Positions 42,881-55,400 are shown, counted from the stretch's first letter. The stretch: 64,000 nt of DNA from Symbiodinium natans (GCA_905221605.1 CAJNDS010002368.1:592311-656310); one strand, 5' to 3'. Notes: generated from the letters alone by a model not told the origin. Numbers and translations are program-made.

Positions 42881-44205
42881 GGACTTTCTGGGTTTTGGAC
42901 TTTGGGGGTTTTGGGTGCGGGGGTTGTTTGGCTTTGGGAGTTTGGGGTTTTGGGCTTTTTGGGAGTGCTTTTTCTTTTTTATCTTTTTTTATTTTCTTTT
43001 GGGGAGGGGGGGGGGGTTAGGGTTTAGGGCTTGAGGTTTCGGGTCTGTTGGGCTTGTGGCTTGGGGTTGGGGGCTTGGGTGCTTGGCGATTGCTTTGCTT
43101 CGGTTGAAAGAAGAAGACAGAGTAGCTGGTTGTGTACCGGGGGTTTTGTGGACCACCTCCAAGCTGGAATTCTTCCGGTGGAAGGGGGGGGAGGAGGGTA
43201 GCCTGGGATTGGAACCCCTGGTAAACTTAATCTGTGGTTCCAGGGTAGGCTATGCCATATTCCGGGATGCTAGGAGTTGTTGAAGGATTTAGGGCTTAGG
43301 GCTGAGGGTTTGGGGTTTAGGGTTCAGGGTTTAGGGTTTGGGGTTTGGGGTTTGGGGTTTAGGGTTTGGGATTTGGGGATTAGGGTAGGGTTTGGGGTTT
43401 GGGGTTTAGGGCCCATTGCATCAACGGTGGAGGGGAGCTTGCGTGGGGTCAAAAGGCATCTGTCTGTTGGACGTCTTTCTTTTCCAGTTTGCTCATGGAA
43501 GGATCACAGGCATGACCAAGGCCGAATAACATGAGAGCTTTGGCTTGCCAGTGGATTTTGGGTTTCGCGTTTAGGGTTTAGGGGTTTAGGGTTTAGGGTT
43601 TAGGGTTTAGGGGTTTAGGGTCTTTGGCCTTGTTTTTTACTGTTGGCCCTTAGGGCTGTGCCACCCAATTAACCTGAAAACCCAGAAAACCTCTTGCCCA
43701 CAGCAGGTACCCCAAAGAGATCAGAGCCTCAGCGATGAAGTCGAGGCAAACTACACCCACAACGCAAAGACACGAAGTGCATACTAAACCCCGAACACCC
43801 AGCAGGGTGGCCTGACACGCCCTAAACTCAGGCACGAACCTAAACCCTAAACCCTAAACCCCAAACCCCAAACCCTAAACCCCAAACCCCAAACCCCAAA
43901 CCCCAAAACCCATCCTTCTAACAACAACCTTCCCCGCTGGGCACCTCCTTCGGAGGCAACCTCAAGAGTGGGCCAATTTGGGGACGGCTTTGGGGGGGCT
44001 GGCTTGCTGGATCTTCGCATAGAGTTCGGGGAACTTGGTGCCCTGAACCCTAAACCCTAAACCCTAAACCCTAAACCCTAAACCCCACAACTGGAGCTTC
44101 TTGGGTGAATAGAGCCCTTCCCATTCCCCAATTTTCTACTGAGAGCTGGCAAGCTGAGGACCTCGCGGCGTGTTGCAGGGTGGAGACTTGAAGGGGCCGC
44201 ACACC
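42881..44205. repeat. telomere-type mosaic
   Basis: It contains G/T-rich sequence, a G-rich TTTGGGG/TTTAGGG array at about 43304-43410, a G-rich run at 43558-43622, a C-rich CCCCAAA run at about 43838-43905 and another at 44045-44085. No convincing gene is seen in the spacers. Confidence 0.5.
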
Positions 44206-44815
44206 CTAACACCTAAACCCTTAAACCCTTGAACCCTAAACCCTAAGCCCTAAACCCTAAACCCTAACCCCTAAACCCTTAAACCCTTGAACCCTAAACC
44301 CTTGAACCCTAAACCCTAAACCCTAGACCCTTGAACCCTAAACCCTAAAATCGGAACACACAGCCGCCCAAGAGGTTCAGGGTTTGGGGCTCAGGGTTTA
44401 GGGTTTAGGGTTTAATGTTTAGGGTTTAGGGTTTCGGGTTTCGGGTTTAGGGTTTAGGGTTTAGGGTTTAAGTTTCATGTTTAGGGTTTAGGGTTTAGGG
44501 TTTCGGGTTTAATGTTTAGGGTTTAGGGTTTAGGGTTTAGGGTTTAGGGTTTAGGGTTCGATGGATCCGAGCCATGAGCCGCAAAGGCAAGCGACCAGGA
44601 GCCGGGCGGTTGTTTCGGCGACCTCTGTGCCGCCTGGACACGAAAGTGACCCGCTTTCTAAATGGCACCTTTTGGGAGTTCAGGGTGTAGGGTTTAGGGT
44701 TAAACGGTTTAGGGTTTAACGGTTTAGGGTTTAGGGTTTAGGGTTTAGGGTTTAGGGTTTAGGGTTTAGGGTTTAGGGTTTAGGGTTCAGGGTTTCGTGT
44801 TTAGGGTTCAGGGTT
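44206..44815. repeat. opposed telomere-type arrays
   Basis: A C-rich array (44206-44350, with CCCTTGAA variants) is followed after about 35 bp by G-rich arrays at 44385-44557 and 44690-44815, with TTTCGGG and TTTAATG variants. Confidence 0.9.
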
Positions 44816-45633
44816 CCTACTAGAGCACGGAGACCCTGGGTGCGGGCTTCCCCCCTCAACCCCAGGCCCTGGGCTCCAAAAGCCTTGAACCCACAAGCCA
44901 CCCGAAACACCCAGCACGGGTTCAGGGGGCTGAGGGTTTTCAGTTTAAGGCCGAGGCTTAGGAGAACCCTAAACCCTAAACTTTAAACCCTGAACTGGCC
45001 CTCAGCCCTGTAGCCTCAGCACCAAAGCCAAACCCAAGCATTGCGTTGCCAGCGCCTGAGCATTGGACGCTCTCCTTCCGTCGAACAAGAGCCTCGGCAG
45101 TTGGATTGCACCCTAAACCCTAAACCCTGAACCCTACACCCCGAAACCCTAAACCCTAAACCCTAGAACGCTGCAAGGATTGCTCTTGGCTTAGTTTTCG
45201 GTGTCGAACCCTGAGCCACTGGCCGGCTGCTGCGGTGGGAGGTTCACTCCCTGGGCAAGGGCAAGGACATGCAGAGGGAGCCTGTTTCGGGCAGGGAAGC
45301 CAGGGTGGTTGAGAGGGTGGCCCTGCCTTCTGCCACTCACTCGATTCCAGAAACGCCTCAAGGAACTACACCCATGAACCCTGCCAACACCACCCTAAAC
45401 CCAAAATGCCAAAGCCTGCTTAGACCCAAGCCTAAACCCTAAACCCTGCACCCTAAACCCTAAACCCTAAACCATAAACCCTGAACCCAACAGCCCGGAA
45501 GTCATTGCAAAAAGCGTGATTCAGTCCAAGGCAGTCCCACCAACTGAGATGATCTTCGCGCCTGCGCGCCCCCGGCAAGATGAGCACTTGCGGAGATACT
45601 CAGATATACTCTTTGTACTATATACTTTATACA

Positions 45634-45664
<31 letters not shown>

Positions 45665-46161
45665 AATGTACTCTGTTTATCTACTATTCTTTTCTTTTTT
45701 GTATATACTAAGTTTATAGACCATGTTTATATACTATATATATATACATATACATATATATGCTATGCTTGTATACAAAGTATACAAAGTATACTATCTA
45801 CATATACACATGCTATATATGCTATATACGTGGGCCTGTAAGGTTTAAGTCCCTGCCCTGGACATGCACTCAAGCACCCCCCAGCCCTGAACCCGAAACC
45901 CCGCAGCCCCAAACCCTAAACCCCAAACTCTGAACCCTAAACCCTAAACCCTAAACCCTAAACCCTAAACCCTAAACCCTAAACCCTAAACCCTAAACCC
46001 TAAACCCTAAACCCTAAACCCTAAACCCAAACCGGATCTGGCAAGCTCAACATGCCGTTTGAGGCTGCAGGGAGATTGGAGATTTACCATGCTCATCCCC
46101 CCTGTGACCGCTGGAAGGAGCTTAGGCTTAGAGCTTAGGGTGTAAGGCTTAGGGCTTAACT
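44816..46161. repeat. mosaic with an AT-rich microsatellite region and a CCCTAAA array
   Basis: Unique spacers hold short C-rich runs near 45110-45165 and 45430-45485. A TA-rich low-complexity region follows at about 45596-45835, then a C-rich array at about 45895-46028. No gene or RNA is recognised. Confidence 0.5.
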
Positions 46162-46363
46162 CAGTGGAGGTTCGTGGCACTGATTAACCAATGATAACTG
46201 TACTTAGAACTGTACTGATAAGTGTAGTAGGGCACTTAAGGGGCTTATAGCTGTACTTATAACTTATAACTGTACTTATAAGTGCCTCAGGGCACTTAAG
46301 GGGCTTATAAGTGGGTTATGAGTACAGTCATCATTGGTTAAGAAGTACCATGAACCTCCAAGT
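46162..46363. mobile_element. MITE-like element (family I, long form)
   Basis: A 202-bp element has inverted ends of about 34 bp. The right end reads ATCATTGGTTAAGAAGTACC, then ATGAACCTCCAAGT, and the left end is its imperfect reverse complement. Inside, AGGGCACTTAAGGGGCTTATA occurs twice (written here as a type, with small differences), alongside GTACTTATAA words. It is non-coding. Confidence 0.8.
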
Positions 46364-46375
46364 AAACCCTAATTA

Positions 46376-46444
46376 AACCTAAACCCTCAACCCTCAACCC
46401 TAAACCCTAAACCCTAAACCCTAAACCCTAAACCCTAAACCCTC
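46376..46444 (-). repeat. CCCTAAA array
   Basis: A short C-rich array follows the MITE. Confidence 0.85.
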
Positions 46445-46559
46445 AAGACAAAATAAATAGAAATTGTATGTGGTATCAGTCTGAATTTTCCAAGATATTT
46501 GTCTAAACAGCTGACAAACAAAGTTTAAGTAAATTAAGGTCAAATGTTCAATTTACTTA

Positions 46560-46910
46560 AATTTCTGGGGTTTTCAAAGCCCAAATTTGGCTCCCAAAGC
46601 CCTAAATTGGCTTTCAAAACTCCAAATCGGCTTCCACAAAGACGAAAATTGGCTCCCAAAGCCCCAATACCCAAATTGGCTCCCAAAGCCAGGCTTTCGG
46701 GAGGCTTCAAAACAGGCCTCGGGAGCAGCCCCGGAGGCTCCGGGACTCCCCCAACAAGCTCGAGGAGGCCCAAAAGGTGCCAAAAAGCCACAAAAAGCCC
46801 CAAGACCCCAAATCAGGCCCCGGCACTTCCCAAAAATAAAAATGCAGTTCCAAAAAAAAACTTTCGCTCAAAACTTTCGGTCAAAACTTTCGGTCAAAAC
46901 TTATTGGGAC
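46560..46910 (+). repeat. AAATTGGCTCCCAAAGCCC repeats and AACTTTCGGTCAA repeats
   Basis: Several copies of AAATTGGCTCCCAAAGCCC lie between about 46580 and 46690. A run of AACTTTCGGTCAA units (about 15 bp) lies at 46860-46905. Frames of over 100 codons on both strands reflect the repeat and show no conserved domain. Confidence 0.65.
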
Positions 46911-46933
46911 CCAAACCCTATACAATTTCTATA

Positions 46934-46957
46934 AAGAAGTACCATGAACCTCCAAGT
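46934..46957 (+). mobile_element. solitary MITE family I end
   Basis: AAGTACCATGAACCTCCAAGT matches the right end of the 46162-46363 element. No left partner is found close by, so it is a fragment or the end of a rearranged copy. Confidence 0.55.
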
Positions 46958-47017
46958 TCCCTTCGACACTTCGGCCCCCGCCTCCTTGTCCTCGGAGCCT
47001 TGTTGGCGTGAGGGTTG

Positions 47018-47364
47018 GTTTTAGGGGTTTGGGTTTAGGGCTTAGGGCTTAGGGCTTAGGGCTTAGGGCTTAGGGCTTAGGGTTCAGGGTTTAGGGTTTA
47101 GGGTTTAGGGTTTAGGGTTTAGGGTTCAGGGCTGCAGGCAGCGACGCAGCGAGGCCGCTTGCAGGAATCACTGCCGCTGGGAGGCAAGAGGCCGGTGAAC
47201 AGCAAGCCCTCGTGGGATGCTCCCCCTTATACTAACTTAGGGTTTAGGGTTTAGGGTTTAGGGTTTAGGGTTTAGGGTTTAGGGTTTAGGGCTTAGAGTT
47301 TAGGCTTTAGGGTTCAGGGTTCAGGGTTCAGGGTTCAGGGTTTAGGGTTTAAGGTTTAGGGTTC
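47018..47364 (+). repeat. TTTAGGG/CTTAGGG arrays
   Basis: Two G-rich arrays lie at about 47030-47127 and 47236-47360. The first starts with about six consecutive CTTAGGG units. Between them is unique sequence with a partial family II word (TCCCCCTTATACTAACTTA near 47220). Confidence 0.85.
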
Positions 47365-47448
47365 CCTCATACTAACAGTCCTTCGTAGGAATGATAATTG
47401 GGGGGGTACGAGAATCCCTCTGAAGGAAGTGTTAGCATAAGGGGGAAC
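47361..47448. mobile_element. MITE-like element (family II)
   Basis: It begins GTTCCCTCATACTAACAGTC and ends AGTGTTAGCATAAGGGGGAAC, inverted to each other, with TCCTTCGTAGGA and CTGAAGGA as an inner continuation. It is non-coding. Confidence 0.7.
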
Positions 47449-47552
47449 ATTCCCAAAACGCCCTCCCAAACGACCCAGAGCCCGTGGTTGGTGTTTGGGC
47501 TTCTTAAGAGGCCTAGAAGTAGGGACCCCCTTTAAGGGGTATCCCTAATACT

Positions 47553-47678
47553 ACTTGGAGGTTCATGGTACTTGTTAACCAATCAGAACTGTACTTATAA
47601 CGGTACTGAAACCCAGGGGCTTGTAGTGGGTTATAAGTGCAGCTATAATTGGATAAAAAGTACCATGAGCCTCCAACT
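47553..47678. mobile_element. MITE-like element (family I)
   Basis: The left end reads ACTTGGAGGTTCATGGTACT and the right end AAAGTACCATGAGCCTCCAA. Subterminal GTTAACCAAT and ATTGGATAAA also pair, and GTACTTATAA recurs inside. It is clearly related to 46162-46363 but shorter. Confidence 0.8.
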
Positions 47679-47682
47679 AGCC

Positions 47683-48340
47683 CTAAACCCCAAACCCCAA
47701 ACCCCAAACCCCAAACCCCAAACCCTAAACCCTAAACCCTAAACTACCTAAGGACCCTAAGCAAAACCTGGGCCCCATGGCGCGGTCGCGGTCCCCACCG
47801 GCGCGGCCGCCCGGCCGGTATAGGTCGGCCTGTCGGAGGAAGTTGGGTCTAGGGTTTAGGGTTTAGGGTTTAGGGTTTCGGGTTTAGGGTTTAGGGTTTA
47901 TGGTTTAGGGTTAGGCTTCAGGGTATTGGAGTTTAGGTTTCGGAGCTTAGGAGGGTTTAGGGCTTGAGAGCGCTCACTTTGCCGCAGGATGTAGGATTTT
48001 GGTTGGCTGTCCAAAATGTGGTACTTTCCTCACGTACTCAGGTTTGGGAATGCAAAGTGAGAGGCAGCCCTGCGCAGAGTGTAGAACCGAAGCAGTCATT
48101 AGGGTTTAGGGTTTAGGGTTTAGGGTTTAGGGTTTAGGGTTTAGGGTTTAGGGTTTAGGGTTTAGGGTTTAGGGTTTAGGGTTTAGGGAGCACGTCCCCG
48201 GATGGCCTCTTAGGCCAAGCCGTCGTGGTTGTCTGCAGGCCTGTCGGGTGAAGATGCAGGTTTTGGACAAGGGTCCGAAGTTTGTGGGTTCAGGGGTTTG
48301 GGGTTTAGGGTTTAGGGTTTAGGGTTTAGGGTTTAGGGTA
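47683..48340. repeat. CCCCAAA array then TTTAGGG arrays
   Basis: A C-rich CCCCAAA/CCCTAAA run (about 47683-47745) is followed by G-rich arrays at about 47850-47915, 48102-48190 and 48298-48340, separated by unique GC-rich spacers. Confidence 0.85.
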
Positions 48341-48960
48341 GGTATCTGCTCACAAGCCCCCCCCCCCCCCCCCCCCCCGCCCCCTTGCTGTTCTTGGCCA
48401 AAAGCTGCTGGTTAACGAGTAGTTCTCAGCGGCCACACATGTGACGTGATACGTGAATATTTTTTGCGCTGGGCCGTCGCTGACCGGGGCCTGCAGCCCC
48501 ACCGCAAGCAGCACGCAGTGTGGAGAGGGCAGCACATGCGGCGTCGGTTTTCGCGCTCACATGCCAGCACCCGAAGCACCGAACTTCTAAGGCAGGGCGT
48601 GGGGGGGGGCTCTGTCCAGGCTTCAGGCTAAACACCCCACACCAGGTTTTAGGGCTTGGGGGTTTGGGTGTGTTTAAGTGGTGTTGTGCTAGTTCTGAAG
48701 GCTTGGTTTAGGGTCGGGAATGGCTGGCTGTCCGCGTCCATCAGGATGCTTGTTACACTTGGATTGGCGTCGTGAAACCAAGATCCACGCTGTCCGTTCG
48801 AGCACCATACATGCAGACATGTGTCTTCGGCAACGACATGATGTTTGTTACATCTGCACAGCAACTGCTCCAACAGTTGTCGCAATCTTTGCTGGAAAGT
48901 ACACGCAGACATCACAGGGTCCCAACTCAGGTGCTGTGTGCCAGTCCGTCTTTGCAACAG
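48341..48960. other. unique segment with a poly-C tract
   Basis: A C homopolymer near 48358-48378 is followed by unique sequence. Overlapping short frames on both strands at 48446-48983 have protein-like stretches but no recognised domain and no shared start or stop logic, so I do not call a gene. Confidence 0.35.
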
Positions 48961-49210
48961 GGGGTTTAGGGTTTAGGGTTTAGGGTTTAGGGTTTAGGGT
49001 TTAGGGTTTAGGGGTACTCCCGATATCGTTCCCAACACACTGGCAGCCCCCAAAAAGCCCACTCGCAACTCGGAGTCCAGGAAGCTCAGGAAACTGCCCT
49101 AAACCCCGAACCCTAAACTTAACCCTAAACCCTAAACCCTAAACCCTAAACCCTAAACCCTAAACCCTAAACCCCCAACCCTAAACCCTAAACCCTAAAC
49201 CCTAAACCCT
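48961..49210. repeat. TTTAGGG array then CCCTAAA array
   Basis: A G-rich array (48961-49012) is followed after about 85 bp by a C-rich array (49099-49210), a head-to-head arrangement of G then C strands. Confidence 0.9.
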
Positions 49211-49318
49211 GCACGTTTTGCTGGCCACGGGCTTGCCAGGCCCACGAGTTTGGACGCGCCACATGACCCGCTCCGCCCCGGCAGGAAGCGAAAGCGTAGT
49301 GGCCTCAACAGCATGGAT

Positions 49319-49408
49319 GTTCCCCCCTTATACCAACAGTCCTTCATGGGGATTGTAACAGAAAGTACCATAATCCTTATTAAGCACTGTTAGTTTGGGG
49401 GGGGGGGC
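49319..49408. mobile_element. MITE-like element (family II)
   Basis: It begins GTTCCCCCCTTATACCAACAG, shown by type, with TCCTTCATGGGGATT following. It ends AATCCTTATTAAGCACTGTTAGTTTGGGG in inverted sense (abbreviated). It is related to 47361-47448. Confidence 0.65.
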
Positions 49409-50100
49409 GAAATCCCAAGTCCTAAACCCAAAGTTCACGGCTCCCTGGTCTGGGTTCAAAGACCGCCTCAGCTAGAGCAGATGGGCTTTTTCCAAAATAG
49501 TGGTACATAGTACTACGATCCCTATTCGGACCCTTCTGAAAGACCCTAAACCCTAAACCCTAAACCCTTTATTGTCAGAACACCATTTGGACCCAAGATC
49601 CCTGTGCCTTGTGCTGGAGCCGGTGGTTGTCCCACACCTCAATGACAGGATGAACCATATCCAGGAGTCAGCACCCTAAACATGGAAAAAAAATGAAAAA
49701 AAAAAACTAATCCTTAAACCCTAAACCCTAAACCTTAAACCCTAAACCCTAAACAACCTTCCTGAACCCCATGCCCTAAACCCGGAAAAAATCCGAGCCT
49801 CTGAAGGAACCTCCAGGGGGGGGTGGGGGGGGGGGGTAATTACGACATGGACGGTCTTCTTCCAATTATTTGCAGCATCTTCCGAAGCTAAGAGTGGTCT
49901 CCTTCCCCCTCAACTTTGCACAGCGTCATGAACCCATGGCTCGCAGTGGCTGTTGCCTCGGTGCTGGTCTTGCGCTTCCACTGTCCCCACTGCCTCCTGC
50001 CCTGTCCGGCTTTCTCTCCTTTGCGCGCCTTGTCTTCCGATTTGTTTTTCTTCTGTTGGGTTTTTGCTTGTCATCTCTTGACTTCGGCTTTGCGTGCTTC
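49409..50100. other. unique segment left of the assembly gap
   Basis: It holds a few CCCTAAA words at about 49540-49566 and 49705-49752, A-runs and a G-rich tract, then 250 bp of unique sequence with no counterpart in copy 1 of the giant TIR element. The boundary of copy 2 must therefore lie inside the gap or in missing sequence. Confidence 0.5.
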
Positions 50101-50200
50101 NNNNNNNNNNNNNNNNNNNNNNNNNNNNNNNNNNNNNNNNNNNNNNNNNNNNNNNNNNNNNNNNNNNNNNNNNNNNNNNNNNNNNNNNNNNNNNNNNNNN
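50101..50200. other. assembly gap (100 N)
   Basis: There are exactly 100 N, a size that is often a placeholder for an unknown distance. Satellite A begins immediately on its right side. Confidence 0.99.
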
Positions 50201-51667
50201 ATTTAATTTTTCAAGGATTTCAAGGATTTCATAAATTTTAAAATCCGCGTGGTCTTCCCGTACTCTGAGTGGGGAGGGGGGGGTTTGCTTTTGCAGGAGT
50301 TCCGGTATTTAAATTTTATGAAATCCTTGAAATCCTTAAAAAATTAAATCCCGGGATTTAATTTTTCAAGGATTTCATAAAATTTCAAATGCCCAAAAAC
50401 CCTTGAAATCCTTAAAAAATCAAATCCTGGGATTTAATATTTAGGATTTCAAGGATTATTTGGGCATGTTAAATTTTATGAAATCTTGAAAATCAAATCC
50501 CGGGAATTAATTTTCAAGGATTTCAGGATTCATAAATTTTAAATCGCGGGGGTCTTCCCGTACTCTGAGTGGGAGGGGGGTGGTTGCTTTTGCAGGAGTC
50601 CGGTATCAAATATTATTTATTGAATTTTAGTGAAATCCTTGAAATCCTTGAAAAATTAAATCCGGATTTAACTTTTCAAGGATTCAGAATTTCAAATGCC
50701 TAAAAAAATCCGTGAAATCCTTAAAAAATCAAATCCCGGGATTTGATATTTTAAGGATTTCAAGGATTTTTTGGGCTTTAAATTTCCTGAATCCTTGAAA
50801 AATCAAATCACGGGTATTTACATTTTTCAAGGTTTCAAGGATTTCATAAATTTTAAAATCCGCGTGGTCTTCCCGTACTCTGAGTGGGGAGGGGGGGGGG
50901 TTTGCTTTTGCAGGAGTTCCGGTATTTAAATTTTATGAAATCCTTGAAATCCTTGAAAAATCAAATCCCGGGATTTAATTTTTCAAGGATTTCATGAAAT
51001 TTCAAATGCCTAAAAAATCCTTGAAATCCTTAAAAAATCAAATCCCGGGATTTGATATTTTAAGGATTTCAAGGATTTTTTGGGCATTTTAAATTTCATG
51101 AAATCCTTGAAAAATCAAATCCCGGGATTTAATTTTTCAAGGATTTCAAGGATTTCATAAATTTTTAAATCCGCGTGGTCTTCCCGCACTCTGAGTGGGG
51201 AGGGGGGGGGGTTTGCTTTTGCAGGAGTTCCGGTATTTAAATTTTATGAAATCCTTGAAATCCTTGAAAAACTAAATCCCGGGATTTAATTTTTCAAGGA
51301 TTTCATGAAATTTAAAATGCCCAAAAAATCCTTGAAATCCTTAAAAAATCAAATCCCGGGATTTAATATTTTAAGGATTTCAAGGTTTTTTTGGGCATTT
51401 TAAATTTTATGAAATCCTTGAAAAATCAAATCCCGGGATTTGATTTTTCAAGGATTTCAAGGATTTCATAAATTTTATAATCCGCGTGGTCTTCCCGCAC
51501 TCTGAGTGGGGAGGGGGGCGTTTGCTTTTGCAGGAGCTCCGGTATTTGAAGTTTATGAAATCCTTGAAATCCTTGAAAAACTAAATCCCGGAATTTAATT
51601 TTTCAAGGATTTCATGAATTTTAAAATGCCCAAAAAATCATTGAAATCCTTAAAGAACTAAATCCCG
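50201..51667. repeat. satellite A in copy 2
   Basis: Landmarks lie at 50247, about 50549, 50863, 51174 and 51485, again about 310 bp apart. The unit spanning about 50450-50720 carries many small deletions relative to every other unit. This could reflect decay or poor consensus quality near the gap. Confidence 0.85.
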
Positions 51668-51671
51668 GGGT

Positions 51672-51788
51672 TCGGTTTAGGGTTTAGGGTTTAGGGTTTA
51701 GGGTTTAGGGTTTAGGGTTTAGGGTTAGGGTTTAGGGTTTACGGTTTAGGGTTTAGGGTTTAGGGTTTAGCGTTTAGGGTTTAGGGTA
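51672..51788 (+). repeat. TTTAGGG array in copy 2
   Basis: The equivalent of 14990-15128, with fewer units. Confidence 0.9.
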
Positions 51789-51936
51789 ATATCCTTGAAA
51801 CCCTTAACAAAAATCAAATACCGGATTTGATTGTGTAAGGAGTTCATAAAAAGTTAAGATGCCGAAAAAGAATTTAAACCCTTTAAAATCAAACCCCGGG
51901 AATTGTCTTTTCCAGGATTTCAGACATACCCGCTCA

Positions 51937-52470
51937 TTGCCCATCCCACATCACCCCGCATCATCTCCCATCATCTCCCATCGTTTCTCTCATCCCCCAT
52001 CATGCCCCATCATCCCCCAATCATCCCCCATCATCTCCCATCATTTCGGGAGGGGTGAAAGGGATGATGGGGGATGATGGGGGATGATGGGGGATGAGAC
52101 AGTCAGCCCCCTTATCATGTCCCATCGTCTCTCTCATCCCGCGTCATCCCCCATCATCCCCCATCATCCCCCATCATCCCCCATCATCCCGCATCATCCG
52201 CCATCATCCCCATCATCTCCCATCATCCCCCATCATCATTCCCCATCATCTCTCATAATCCCTTTCACCCCCCCATCATCCACCATCATCCCCCATCAGC
52301 CCCCATCATCGTCCCCGATCAGCCCCTATCATGCCCCATCATGTCTCTCATCCCGCATCATCCCCCATCATTCCCCATCACCCCCCATCATCTCCCATCA
52401 TCCCGCATCATCCCCCATCATCCCCCATCATCATTCCCCATCATCTCCCATAATCCCTTTCACCCCCCGT
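51937..52470 (+). repeat. CCCATCATC-rich repeat in copy 2
   Basis: The equivalent of 15271-15812. The serine/proline/histidine-rich frame is a translation of the repeat. Confidence 0.9.
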
Positions 52471-55400
52471 CTTGAGGGGTTAGTGACTGCCCTAGAGGTT
52501 AATCGTATGTCCCCCCGCTTCGTGTTGTTGTGATTTGGTAGGGGCCCAGAGGTTTGTATGAGTTGTTTTCTTCGTTCGTGTTGTAAGGGTTTTGTGAGGG
52601 CCCCGGAGGTTTGTCGCATGTCCCCTTTCTTCGTGCTTGTAGGGTTTGGGGAGTGTCTAGATAATTGTCAAAAATCATTCCTTCCGCGCTCGTACTATGA
52701 GGGGCTAGTGGCTGCCCTAGAGGTTTGTCGTACATTCCCCCGCTTCGTGTTCCTGAGATTTGGTAGGGGCCAGAGGCTTGTCATATGTCCCCTCCCTTCG
52801 TCCCTTCGTGTTGTGAGGGTTGCATTCGGCCTTGGAGGTTTGCCGTATGTCCCCTTTCTTGGCGTCTAGATGATTGTCATCATAAGTCATTTGCTTCCGT
52901 GGTCGTATCATGAGGGCTATTGACCGCCCTAGAGATTTGTCGTATGCCCCCCTGCTTCGTGTTCCTGTGAGTTGGGAGGGGCCTAAAGGTTTATCTTTTG
53001 TCCCCTCCCTTCGTCCCTTCGTATTGTAAGGGTTTCGTGAGCGCTCTGGAGGTTTTTCATATATCCCCTTTGTTCGTGCTTGTAGGGTTGAGGGAGTGTC
53101 TAGATGATTATCACATATCGTTTGCTTCCGCAGTCGCTATGAGGGTATTGATTGCCCTAAAGATTTCTCGTGTGTCCCCCGCTTCGTATTCCTGTGATTT
53201 GGTAGGGGTCTAGAGGTTTGTCGTAATTCCTCTCCCTTCGTTCCTTCGTGGGATGTTTGCGTGTGTCCCCTTTCATCGTGCTTGTAGGGTTTGGGGAGCC
53301 TAGACGACTGATATATACATATATATAATTCGATTCCGTGCTCGTATTGTGAGGGGCTAGTGATCGCCCTAGAGGTTTGTCGTATGTCCCCCCGATTCCT
53401 GTTCCTGAGATTTGGTGGGGGCCTAGAGCTTTGTCGTATGTCCCCTCCTTTCGCCCCTTCGTGTTGTAGGGGTTTTGTTGGGCCTTGAAGGCTTGTCGTG
53501 TGTCCCCTTTCTTCGTGCTTGGAGAGTTTGAGGAGCGTCGAGATGATTACCATACATCATTTGCTTCCGTGCTCGTACTATGTGCGGTTAATTAGTGACT
53601 GCCCTAGAGGTTTGTCGTATGTCCCCTTCCTTCGTCCCTTCGCGTTGTATGGGTGGTAAGGGTTTTGTGAGGGCTTTGGAGGCTAGTCGTATATCCACTT
53701 TCTTCGAGCTTGTAGGGTTTGGGGGGGAGCGTCGAGAGTCTAGATGATCGTCATATATGATTTGCTTCCGTGCTCAAATTATGAGGGGCTAGTGACTGTC
53801 ATAGAGTTTTGTCATTTGTCCCCCCCGTTTCCTTGGTCCTGTGATTTGGTAGGGGCTTAGAGGTTTGTCATATATTCCCTCCCTTCGTCCTTTCGTGTTG
53901 CAAGGGTTTTGTGAGAGCCCTGCAAATTTGCCGTATGTCCCTTTTCTTCTTGCTTGTAGGGTTTGGGGAGCGTCTAGACGACTGACATATGTAATTTGAT
54001 TCCGGGCTCGTATTGCGCGGGGCTAGTGACTGCCCTAGAGGTTTGTCGTATGCCCTCCGCTTCCTTGTTCCTGTGATGTAGTAGGGGCCTACAGGTTTGT
54101 CGTGTGTCCCCTTTCTTGGCATATAGATGATTGTCATAAGTCATTTGCTTCTGAGGTTTTTTTTTGGTCCCCTCCCTTCGTCCCTTCGTGTTGTAAGGGT
54201 TTCGTGAGCGCTCTGGAGGTTTTTTCGTATGTCCCCTTTGTTCGTGCTTGCAGGGTTTGGGGAGTGTCTAGATGATTATCACATATCGTTTGCTTCCGCA
54301 GTCGCTATGAGGGTATTGATTGCCCTAAAGATTTCTCGTGTGTCCCCCGCTTCGTATTCCTGTGATTTGGTAGGGGTCTAGAGGTTTGTCGTAATTCCTC
54401 TCCCTTCGTTCCTTCGTGGGATGTTTGCGTGTGTCCCCTTTCTTCGTGCTTGTAGGGTTTGGGGAGCCTAGACGACTGATGTATACATATATATATATAT
54501 GGTACCCCCCCCCAGTGACCTACCCTTTTTCGCCTTGTCTCAAGTCACTCAGCTGCACTGCAAGCAAACTCGGTGTGCAATATAGCGTATTTCTAGGGCG
54601 TAGACTAAAATACAACAAAAATCGCATACACGGGACAGTAGAAAAACCAAAAATACCAAAACCAAAAAAAACAAAAAACAAAACCAAAAAAAAACAAAAC
54701 AACCAAAACCAAAAAAAAACAAAAAAACAAAAACCAAAAACACCAAAAAAACAATTCTCTGGGACTCTCAGGAATCCCTATGGGGCTTCTCCAAGAGTCC
54801 CGGAAAATTGTTTTTTTTGTTTTTTTTTTGGTTTTTTTGGTTTTGTTTTTTTTGGTTTTTTTGGTTTTGGTATTTTTGGTTTTTTGGTTTTGGTATTTTG
54901 GCTTTTTGGTTCGCCTTCACGGTCACGAGGCAACAACTACACATTTTTCAGTGTGCTTATGCTAATTGTGCTTTTCAGAAATAGTATACAAGTGGTCTTT
55001 CTAGTGCTTCAGAACTATTTGTTTCGTTATTACGTAAGTAGAGCCGCTAGTGTTTAGTGCATCTTTTGGTTGTACTCAAGTGTAGTAGACCTTATTCAGC
55101 CATTACTTGGTGCTCTGGTAGCTAAATTCGCAGGGATAATATTTGCCTGGTAAATGCGATTAATTATCTAGAAGCAGCATTTGCAATACTCGGCTTGAGG
55201 AAAAGCATTTATTGCTTAGAATTGTTTGGTTAAAAAGTGACTCCTACTCGTCCAGGGATACCCCAAAACCCTATAATCCAAACTTCACCAGAGATTCTCC
55301 TGAAAAGCTTGCGCTTTTGGATGTTTTTATGTATTTGTGAACTGGCCTTCACTAAGTAGTTTTCTAGGATTCTTGTGCATTTGTTAAGCCTGATTGTGCA

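Noticed and set aside
46540-47011. 155-codon frame with Lys/Pro repeats
   Set aside because: It is made of AAATTGGCTCCCAAAGCCC repeats, with comparably long frames in other phases and on the other strand.
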